Positions 55,293-64,000 of a stretch of 64,000 nucleotides of DNA are shown in pieces. The stretch is from NCBI GenBank assembly GCA_024036415.1, contig JAMWET010004066.1:449501-513500 (forward strand). Direction: 5' to 3'. Position 1 is the stretch's first letter; each line of letters begins with the position of its first letter. The position numbers and the translations under genes are program-made. Origin of the DNA: Prochilodus magdalenae. Its lineage: Eukaryota; Chordata; Actinopteri; Characiformes; Prochilodontidae. The notes under the pieces were generated by a model. It saw only the letters and a program-made list of their open reading frames with translations. It was not told the DNA's origin and searched no databases.

Positions 55293-57650
55293 ACAAGTTT
55301 GATTGGTCAACAAGTCAGGAACAGTCTCTGACTCGTCAACAAGTCAGGAACACAGTCTCTAATTGGTCAACAAGTCAGGAACACAACCTCTGATTGGTCA
55401 ACAAGTCAGGAACACAGTCTTTGCTAGGTCAACAAGTCAGGAACACAGTCTTTGATAGGTCAACAAGTCAGTAACACAGCCTCTGATTGGTCGACAAGTC
55501 AAGAACACAACCTCTGATTGGTCAACAAGTCAGGAACACAGTCTTTGATAGGTCAACACGTCAGGAACACAGTCTTTGATAGGTCAACAAGTCAGTAACA
55601 CAGTCTTTGATAGGTCAACAAGTCAGGAACACAGTCTCTGATTGGTCAACAAGTCAGGAACACAGTCTCTAATTGGTCAACAAGTCAGGAACACAACCTC
55701 TGATTGGTCAACAAGTCAGGAACACAGTCTTTGCTAGGTCAACAAGTCAGGAACACAGTCTTTGATTGGTCAACAAGTCAGTAACACAGTCTTTGATAGG
55801 TCAACCAGTCAGGAACACAGTCTTTGATAGGTCAACAAGTCAGGAACACAGTCTTTGATTGGTCAACAAGTCAGGAACACAACCTCTGATTGGTCAACAA
55901 GTCAGGAACACAGTCTTTGATAGGTCAACAAGTCAGGAACACTGTCTTTGATAGGTCAACAAGTCAGGAACACTGTCTTTGATAGGTCAACAAGTCAGGA
56001 ACACAGTCTTTGATAGGTCAACAAGTCAGTAACACAGTCTTTGATAGGTCAACCAGTCAGGAACACAGTCTTTGATAGGTCAACAAGTCAGTAACACAGT
56101 CTCTGATTGGTCAACAAGTCAGGAACACAGTCTCTGATTGGTCAACAAGTCAGGAACACAGTCTCTGATGGTCAACAGTCAACACTGTCTTTGATAGGTC
56201 AACAAGTCAGGAACACTGTCTTTGATAGGTCAACAAGTCAGGAACACAGTCTTTGATAGGTCAACAAGTCAGTAACACAGTCTTTGATAGGTCAACCAGT
56301 CAGGAACACAGTCTTTGATAGGTCAACAAGTCAGGAACACAGTCTTTGATTGGTCAACAAGTCAGGAACACAACCTCTGATTGGTCAACAAGTCAGGAAC
56401 ACAGTCTTTGATAGGTCAACAAGTCAGGAACACTGTCTTTGATAGGTCAACAAGTCAGGAACACTGTCTTTGATAGGTCAACAAGTCAGTAACACAGCCT
56501 CTGATTGGTCAACAAGTCAGGAACACAACCTCTGATTGGTCCACAAGTCAGGAACACAGTCTTTGATGGGTCAACTAGTCAGGAACACATCCTCTGATTG
56601 GTCGACAAGTCAGGAACACAGCCTCTGATTGGTCGACAAGAACAAGTCAGTAACACAGTCTTTGATAGGTCAACAAGTCAGGAACACAGTCTCTGATTGG
56701 TCAACAAGTCAGGAACACAGTCTCTGATTGGTCAACAAGTCAGGAACACAACCTCTGATTGGTCAACAAGTCAAGAACACAACCTCTGATTGGTCAACAA
56801 GTCAGGAACACAGTCTTTGATAGGTCAACAAGTCAGTAACACAGCCTCTGGTTGGTCGACAAGTCAAGAACACAACCTCTGATTGGTCAACAAGTCAGGA
56901 ACACAACCTCTGATTGGTCAACAAGTCAGGAACACAACCTCTGATTGGTCAACAAGTCAAGAACACAACCTCTGATTGGTCAACAAGTCAGGAACACAGT
57001 CTTTGATAGGTCAACAAGTCAGTAACACAGTTTTGATAGGTCAACAAGTCAGTAACACAGCCTCTGATTGGTCGACAAGTCAAGAACACAACCTCTGATT
57101 GGTCAACAAGTCAGGAACACAACCTCTGATTGGTCAACAAGTCAAGAACACAATCTCTGATAGGTCAACAAGTCAGTAACACAGTCTTTGATAGGTCAAC
57201 AAGTCAGTAACACAGCCTCTGATTGGTCAAGAAGTCAGGAACACAACCTCTGATTGGTCAACAAGTCAGGAACACAGTCTTTGATAGGTCAACAAGTCCG
57301 GAACACAGTCTTTGATAGGTCAACAAGTCAGGAACACATGTCTTTGATTGGTCAAAGGAACACAGTCTTTGATAGGTCAACAAGTCCTAACTGATTGGTC
57401 GATAGGTCAACAAGTCAGGAACACAGTCTTTGATAGGTCAACAAGTCAGGAACACATCCTCTGATTGGTCAACAAGTCAGGAACACATCCTCTGATTGGT
57501 CGACAAGTCAGGAACACAGCCTCTGATTGGTCGACGAGTCAGGAACACAGCCTCTAAATGGGTCGACAAGTCAGGAACACAGCCTCTGATAGGTCAGTAA
57601 GTCAGGAACACAGGCTCAGATTGGTCAACAAGTCAGGAACACAGTCTCAT
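55293..57650. repeat. 31-bp minisatellite, about 76 units
   Basis: Unit: CTCTGATTGGTCAACAAGTC followed by AGGAACACAGT. Two main types alternate, TCTCTGATTGGTC and TCTTTGATAGGTC, with further marks (AACCTCTG, AACCAGTC, GTAACAC for GGAACAC). Units carrying AACCAGTC recur at about 55795, 56043 and 56286, and a block of about 200 bases beginning at 55795 is repeated at 56286, so higher-order repeats exist. A few units are shortened (56160-56190, 57340-57400). Period 31 prevents any long frame. Confidence 0.97.
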
Positions 57651-58243
57651 CAATGGACAGCTAACGGCCATGTGATTCTGTGTGTGACTTGTCATTATGG
57701 ATTTACTTCATAAGAATTTAAAAAGACACTGCAGTTCAAAGCCGGGTTTTAAAGCTTCGGGAAGAGATGCTATTGCACCAGAGGCCTCATTGGAATGGCG
57801 CAGCATCACCCTGGCAGGTAAAAAATCTCTCTCTAGCTTGCAGCGTGTCTGGGATTTATTATTTTATGTATGATATCCTTTTATGTTGGACATGACATTG
57901 CCAACCTGAGAGAGTTAAGCTTGCCATCTGTAGACTGAATGAACTAACTAACTTATCCCTTCTGCCGTTTGGCCATGTGGGAGAATGCAGTGGGTTTAGA
58001 TTTGTGCACTCAGGTGGTCTTCCTTTATCTTCTATATGGCTACATCAGAAAATACCATGCGCTTCGCTTCCTTAATGGCCCACACCCACTGCTAATGGAC
58101 TTGGTCCTCCTAATGGCCAGCCTCTGATTGTAGCTCTACAACAGCAGCTTTAGATTTGAAACATTACAGAGCGTCATAAATGCATGCCATAGGTGATCAG
58201 CTACTTTTGGGTTTAGACCAAATTAGACCAAATTACCAACCAG
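57651..58243. other. Unannotated intron sequence
   Basis: No gene or repeat recognised. Confidence 0.4.
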
Positions 58244-58418
58244 AATAGCAGAGAACGGTACGAATTCCATGCTGATCTAAGCTGGTTTGTGCTGGTCTGG
58301 TGCTAGTTTAGTTGGTCACCCAACCTTGTTAGTCTGGTTAACCAACATAACAGCATCCAAAATGCTACATATCCTGGTTTCGACCCAGCAACGCTGCTCT
58401 GTGTTGGTTTTTCTATTA
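58244..58418. mobile_element. GCTGGTC-rich dispersed element, copy 2
   Basis: Shares with 32981-33185 the series GTGCTGGTCTGGTGCTAGT, GGTCACCCAACCTTG, GTCTGGTTAACCAACAT, CATCCAAAATGCTACAT and TGTGTTGGTTTTTCT, in the same order. Diverged; ends unclear. Confidence 0.55.
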
Positions 58419-58519
58419 TGGCGGCAATAGTCGTATTGTGTCTTGTATTACGTGGTCCTCATTCGGGGTGTACACTGTGAATTTTTTAACACAGCCTCTC
58501 TGTTTTTGAACAAATGCAC

Positions 58520-58850
58520 CTATCAGACTGGATCATCTGTGACGGGGGTCCCATCTACTATTGATTTGCAAGTGTAATTGCGGCTCCTTGTAACGTAATC
58601 CGCGCCAAGGTAGGTAATTACGCTCAGGAGCAAATAATTCGATCTCCGTCGCCTCGGGGCGCAGGAACGTTTTGTCCTCCGTTTAATTATTTTACTGCTG
58701 TACATGGCCTGTAAATCAATCATGTCTGCACTGAGAGAACGCGAGGGTTCCGGTGTCAAACTGAGACGTGGGCGAAATCCATGGACTTCTGGATGACGTC
58801 GAGGGTACACTTCAGCTTCTGCTTCGAAAAGATTTCCACGAGACACAAGT
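58520..58850. other. Candidate conserved non-coding stretch
   Basis: Complex sequence with CpGs and TAATTA words (GGTAGGTAATTACGCTCAGG, GTTTAATTATTTTACTG, TGTAAATCAATCATG). The minus-strand 107-codon frame here has no recognisable domain. Enhancer-like by texture; untested. Confidence 0.28.
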
Positions 58851-60299
58851 CATTATGTTTCAGTCAAAGATTCCTGAAAACGGGAATTTTGTCTTGGCAT
58901 GGTGAATTGTGCTGAACTAGCAGGTTCTGTTTTGGTTTCAGGTTGACTCTAACCTTGCTAAAATCACTGTAACGCACCACTGCAAGTGGCTTATTGCTTT
59001 ATTAGAGACTCCGCCGCTCCATCCTCACTCCATTTCGGGGGCAAATTAACAGCAAGCAGCTTGTTTAGACAAGCCTTCCTTAGTTCTACTCTCCTCTTCC
59101 TCAGTTCAATCTAAACCCCACTGGCTGCGAAGCTTCTGACCCCGCTGGCCATTCTCTCCTGCACCTCTATTTCCTGCGGATCGCCAAGAATTCATTTCAA
59201 AGGGCTTAACCTCAACAATGCCTTAATGAATAGAGGCCGTGTGTGAGTTGGAAGGGGGGGACTTCAGGGGGTTCCACTGGCTCACAAGCATCCTTAGAAA
59301 TGTACGATAAGCCCACAGCCACAGAAAATGCCAGTCCTATCTTGAAGTTGATAGACATCCGGATCTTTGATCCATGATTTTATGATAACTTCCTGCCAAG
59401 TGCAAAAGGCTATCATTACAAGTATTGTAGCCCAAGGTAGGACACTTGGTGCAGCACAAAAGCCATATACACTGTATACATATATCAGATTTACTTATGA
59501 CTTCTCTGGCTTTCATTTTTCACTGTGCCTTTAAGACCAGCTCATGTTTAAATGTAGGAATTAGGTAGACAAGCTTAATCCAGAGCTGCTTACAGATTTG
59601 CCCAAGGACTTTTATTTTGTTTTGTATTTTGGATGTGCTTGAGGCTAATGTCATGCTATGCAATATTACATACAAGGGCAAATTACATATTACATGCTAG
59701 TCTTAGGCCAGAATGCCCTTCAGCGTACATTACTGCACCATCTTTTATCATCATTGTAAAGGGCAGCTGGTGTTTTGGACTAGACGGAAATTGTAAATGG
59801 AGTTACGACAGCCACAATGTTCTGCCTGTCCTCTTTTAGCCTCATTATGTCCCATCTTTAGTCCCTTTCCTTTATTCTTCTGCTCTCCTGGTGCCCTGTT
59901 CATCTCCCAAACGCTCTCTTTCTCTTTTGTCTTAAACTCCAGACAAAAGAGCAGTTAGATTTTTTTTTTTTTCTTGTTCTGTGGTCTCTGGAACTCAAAG
60001 GCCAAAGCGCCCTCATCGCCTGGCAGCTAAGGCGCTGACAGGACCCGTCAGATACAGGGCTATTTGTAGTGCATTTTAATGCTTTTAACCTCAAATCTCA
60101 ATACTAAAAGGCAGAGGCAGAACACGCAGCGCTCCTCTTTTCACAGGGAACTGTGAGGTCACTTGGCCTTGCGCTAAAAAAGTCGAAGCTTGCCGTGGCC
60201 CTATGGTGAACCTTCCAACTGCATGGGCCTCTGTGCTTCTGATAGCTCTGACCTTCTGGGTCACTCAGTCAAATAAGCATTAAAGCTCTGCCCAGTGTG
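58851..60299. other. Unannotated intron sequence
   Basis: T run at 59960-59972. No gene recognised. Confidence 0.4.
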
Positions 60300-61125
60300 T
60301 GTGGGGATCCTGCGTGACTGGGCAGAGCTTACGGCTAACCCGTCATCTTTAAGCTAACTCACCATCTTAACCAAATCTTAGCCTTGTGTGGTGATCCTGC
60401 ATAACTGGGCAGAGATTTAAGCTAACTCATCATCTTTAAGCTGAGTCATAACTCATTATCTTAGCCAAACTGTAGCCATAAGTGGTGATCTTGCATGATC
60501 CTTGGCTAAAATGATGAGTTAGCTTGAAGCCACATCATATAAGCTAACTCATCATCGTAGCCAAATCGTAGCCTTGTGTGGTGATCCTGTGTGATCCTTG
60601 GCTAAGATGATGAGTTATCTTAAAGCCACATCTTTTAAGCTAAGTCATCAGCTAACCCATCATCTTAGCCAAATCATAAGCTAGCTAACTCATCATCTTT
60701 AAGCTAACTTACCATCTTAGCCAAATCACAGCCTTGTGTGGTGATCCTGCATGACTGGGCAGAGATTTAAGCTAACTCATCATCTTTAAGCTAAGTCATA
60801 ACTCATTATCTTAGCCAAACTGTAGCCATATGTGGTGATCTTGCATGATCCTTGGCTAAGATGATGAGTTAGCTTAAAGCCACATCATATAAGCTAACTC
60901 ATCATCGTAGCCAAATCGTAGGCTTGTGTGGTGATCCTGTGTGATCCTTGGCTAAGATGATGAGTTATCTTAAAGCCACATCTTTTAAGCTAAGTCATCA
61001 GCTAACCCATCATCTTAGCCAAATCATAAGGCTAGCTAACTCATCATCTTTAAGCTAACTCATCATCTTAGCCAAATCACAGCCTTGTGTGGTGATCCTG
61101 CATGACTGGGCAGAGATTTAATGCT
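60300..61125. repeat. 350-bp tandem repeat built of inverted GCTAACTCATCATCTTAGCC modules
   Basis: CCTGCATAACTGGGCAGAG at 60396 recurs as CCTGCATGACTGGGCAGAG at 60746 and 61097, offsets of 350 and 351. Two nearly identical long units are thus followed by a partial third, with a partial one before. Inside each unit AAGCTAACTCATCATCTTAG occurs several times together with its reverse complement (CTAAGATGATGAGTTAGCTT), so units can form large hairpins. TGTGTGGTGATCCTG is the recurring spacer. Confidence 0.92.
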
Positions 61126-61829
61126 TGAGCACCACTCGATTTGGAGCACAGGGACTTTAAAGTTCAAACTTTAAAGCGAAGATTTGACAACTCTTGGGAA
61201 GGGGTTAGTTTGGTTGCTGGTTCTTTAGCTAGCTTCTGCATGTTAATGGGCACATCATTAGTGTGAGAAAGCTTACCGGGGTCCTTCTGAAAAGTCTGCA
61301 TCCCTAGCAGAATTGCTTATTAGCCAAGATAAAAAAAAAAGTCAAGATTCATCAGCCCTCATGAATGGGTCGGTTTTCTTGCTCATACTCTGCCTATCAG
61401 AGAGCTACATCATTAACTTAAGAGGTCGCGCTCACCATGATGTGATGTGCCATTTTTTATGAGCACACTAATTCTATTTTGGACAACAAATTTGTCCATA
61501 AGATGGGGGGAAGAAAGATGTTCCACAATAATTGCATGTTTTACTGCATTTTCTAGCTAGGTTAGCAAAACGGAAAACTTAAGCTTAATGATCACTCACA
61601 GTAACATGCCTACTTGCTCCCTACAGCGGTGATGAAGTAGTCTTTAGAGCATGATTTGCTGGTTTGAGAACTAGGAAAGCCTTGTGTCTTGATGCTGAAA
61701 GCAAAATTTTAAAAGTTTTTCAAAATCCTGTTCATGCAGCTGACACTATTGGATAGACACATTATAATCTTATCTGCTGTTATGACTTTCCTGGTGCTGC
61801 AGATACATGCCAGTTGAGTATCTATAAAA
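61126..61829. other. Unannotated intron sequence
   Basis: A run at 61331-61340. Nothing recognised. Confidence 0.4.
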
Positions 61830-62110
61830 AACTGCCTAACTATGAAAATTGATGCCATGATTTTTGATAATATGACCCTCAAGCAACATATACATCAAAA
61901 ATAAAAGTGGGCCAAATACAGAGCCTTGAGGTACACCACAGAGAAGATCATGCTTCTCTGAGATACCTTTACAAAATATGTATGTCCCAGTTAAGTAGGC
62001 AGTTCTGCACAGTTCCAGAAATCCCAACCTGGTTGTCAAGCCAATTTAGAAGTATTACATGGTCTGTTGTGTCAAATCCAAAAGTATAATTGAGACATCA
62101 GTTACTCTTT
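61830..62110 (-). pseudogene. LINE reverse-transcriptase fragment
   Basis: The minus strand reads FDTTDHVILLNWLDNQVGIS, then (after a small frame disturbance) GVPQGSVFGPLLFLMYMLLE and GHIIKNHGINFHS. These are the reverse-transcriptase region between the first catalytic motif and the GVPQGS motif of the jockey/CR1/L2 group. It stops just before the YADD catalytic box, which is missing. Isolated, frameshifted and without 3' end, so it is a dead fragment. It differs in segment from the two L2 copies, so family identity with them cannot be tested. Confidence 0.82.
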
Positions 62111-62779
62111 TCAGTAATATCGTGAGGTCTACAAGTCTACGAGCATGTTAGGGTGGATACTTAAGGATGAGGCAGGGTTTTTTACTAGCTTGTCTAAATT
62201 TGATGCATTTAGTAGGCTGTATATTAGTGGCTAGTAGTCTCAATTGGTTGAGCACCATAAATATTCTCAGTAATTGTATAATACATTTGCATAATCTATG
62301 TTTGGAGGTGTAGTGAGAGAACACTAGTGGATGGAGTGCTCCCTTTAAAAAGCTGCTCATCTGTGTTATATGTGGTATACTGTTTGCATTGCACTTTGAA
62401 TTGTTACCCAGTCTTAAAGGATGAAGGGTAGAATGATAAAGTCCGGTTGAAGCCTGCAGATATTTGCTCGTAGTTTGTTTGGTTTGTTTGATTGATAACC
62501 TCAGCCTTCATGAAGGGTCAGTTTGCTCATTGGTTCTTCACCTAGCTTCTGCATATCAGTTGGCCAAGCTTATTAGTCTGTACAGTTTAGGAAACAGAAA
62601 TGTTTGCTGAAAACTTGACCTCTCTAGCGTTCGTGTATCTTGAGACGTGCTTGTCTGTTTTCTTCAGATGCTCTGGAAAGCTAAGCCCAGCACGCTATGC
62701 TCTTTCCCCCCATTCTTTTTTGTCAATGCATGAAAAATGAGGCTGTTTAGCCATGTTTATAAATCAAGCTCTGGCAGAA
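62111..62779. other. Unannotated intron sequence
   Basis: The 70-codon minus frame at 62148-62360 is unrecognised; it may belong to decayed LINE sequence upstream of the fragment. Confidence 0.35.
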
Positions 62780-63100
62780 GCGGGCTCTAATTTGATTATA
62801 TCCCGCCGCCATTTATTCCACTCATGGCGGCCATGATGACACCTCTCTCTCACTAATGAATCGATCGGCGAGTGAAAAATGTCACTTTGCGCCACAGTTC
62901 GTAAAACAAGTTGAAAGCCTCTTTAAGGGCATCATTAGCTCGGAAAGCCAAATAGAGTCGCATTAAATCCATGCTCGCAGTCAGAGAGCCTCTCGCAGAT
63001 CGTCTGTCATCATTTTCAGCAGAGGAACTCAAAAGAAATATTTGCTCAGGGAAATTAGCGAAAGGCTAAGAGTTAGCGGCGGTTTAAAGCTAGCTGTTAA
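62780..63100. other. Candidate conserved non-coding stretch
   Basis: Complex sequence of balanced composition (ATTTGATTATATCCCGCC, CATGGCGGCCATGATGAC, ACTAATGAATCGATCGGCG, TTAGCTCGGAAAGCC). CATGGCGGCCATG is palindromic. Enhancer-like by texture only. Confidence 0.28.
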
Positions 63101-64000
63101 AAGTTATGTCGGGCCTCAGTGGAGGTGTGAGAGATGTATTGGTGGAACACGACGCCAGTGATTAACTTTCACGGTTCACTTTACCACCCTGCTCCATGCT
63201 CCCCTTGGCTCTTGACGACTGCCCTGGCTGCCCTGGCCAGGTGTTTGACTAGCGGCTAATAAACAGGCCTGTCTTTCCCAAGCCTATTCCAGTGGTGTGC
63301 TAATCTCCATGAGCTTCCCTATGGGAATATATAGTGCAAGGTTATTAGCACCAAACTAGCATTGTAGTATAATTACATTTAAGCTCAATTCCAGCCTGCA
63401 GCAGACATACAGATTACATACTCCTTATTCTATACTAGGCAGTGACTGTTCTGGAAAGGACGGGCTTTGAAGACTGTTTCTCATTAATACCGAAACAGCC
63501 TGTGAGACCCATTAGCTACCTGCTGACCGCATTTAATGAAGGTAGAATATAGCTGAGGGATGGAGAATATAAAGTGTAAACTGGCGAAACAGAGCCTTCC
63601 CCAGCCACTGATGATGTGCAAGTAACAGTTCATCATTGCAGTTTTTCATTTTATAGAAGAGGATTTCATTAATAGCAGAGCCTGGGTTCGAATAAGGGCT
63701 CAGCAAGATGCACAGATTCTGGTTATGTTGGGGCTGGGGTGCTGTACAGCAGAAATGGCCAAACGTAGCACACCCTGAATTCAGTCTGGATTACCAAAAT
63801 CATGTAGTTAGCTAATTAGCTAGCCTAGCTGAGTGTATTAAATATATTAACTATTGATAAACATTCTTTTCATTGTCCCCTTTGTAGGATTATAGAAACA
63901 TAAAGCCATGTGACTATAGAACTCTCTGAATGTAGAACACTGGGAACATAAGTACATAGGTAGGAAGATACAGTAGGGAATCTGTGGGTTAGTGGCAAAA
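63101..64000. other. Unannotated sequence to the window end
   Basis: No gene or repeat recognised. Confidence 0.4.

Larger units (their letters stand above)
26135..64000 (+). other. Probable first intron (open-ended)
   Basis: Begins with GTGAGT. No acceptor-flanked frame with recognisable domain residues was found in the remaining 37.8 kb, which is dominated by repeats and complex non-coding sequence. It may instead include the end of this gene and intergenic DNA. Nested features are listed separately. Confidence 0.45.

Noticed and set aside
54789..55313. A 174-codon minus-strand protein
   Set aside because: No recognisable domain, Cys-rich random-looking composition and overlapping plus-strand frames of similar length.
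55293..57650. CRISPR-like array of about 31-bp repeats
   Set aside because: Units are head to tail with no spacers, diverge gradually and lie in a vertebrate genome; it is a minisatellite.
58523..58846. A 107-codon minus-strand protein
   Set aside because: No domain recognised; the region reads better as complex non-coding DNA.

Overview
The window looks like nuclear DNA of a teleost fish. It has very low gene density, introns and splice signals instead of operons, many microsatellites and minisatellites, and transposon families typical of fish: L2-type LINEs, tRNA-derived DANA-like SINEs, several Tc1-like DNA transposons and hAT/Tc1-type MITEs. The mix suggests an ostariophysan-like fish, but this is tentative. 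Nothing bacterial, plasmid or phage was seen.

Only one host protein-coding feature can be supported. It is a CpG-rich promoter and 5' leader at about 25.4-26.05 kb, followed by the first coding exon at 26053-26134 on the plus strand. The exon encodes a 27-residue signal peptide and ends in a phase-1 GTGAGT splice donor. Its gene is a secreted or type I membrane protein that cannot be named from this exon. The rest of the window to 64000 holds no recognisable second exon, so it may be a first intron longer than 37 kb. The 25 kb upstream looks intergenic.

Layout. 0-9 kb: the end of a Tc1 element, an L2 copy with a 12-bp target duplication, a 21-bp minisatellite, a SINE, a possible decayed hAT element, and a Tc1-like copy with a MITE nested in it. 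9-21 kb: a 25-bp minisatellite, a second MITE, the empty-site Tc1 relative, and long CT and ATCT tracts. 21-25.4 kb: a composite 5S/tRNA SINE, a second SINE, and a 60-bp minisatellite running up to the promoter. 25.4-26.1 kb: promoter and exon 1. 26-40 kb: a purine-only array, a third MITE, a 614-bp near-palindrome, two more Tc1-type elements, and a second L2 copy carrying a 60-bp insertion. 40-64 kb: an internally deleted Tc1, purine-rich DNA, a fourth MITE, a 236-bp hAT MITE with a perfect 8-bp target duplication, a 31-bp minisatellite of about 76 units, a 350-bp tandem repeat full of inverted repeats, and a LINE reverse-transcriptase fragment.

The most notable items are: a four-copy MITE family defined by TA duplications and by one copy nested in a Tc1-like element whose relative keeps the empty site; two Tc1-like copies sharing the same internal deletion; two unrelated minisatellites that each repeat an inverted CCAAT motif, one directly upstream of the promoter; an in-frame upstream ATG that would add a poly-leucine stretch encoded by a triplet repeat; and a 5S rRNA-tRNA chimeric SINE. 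No new enzymatic or defence system was found.
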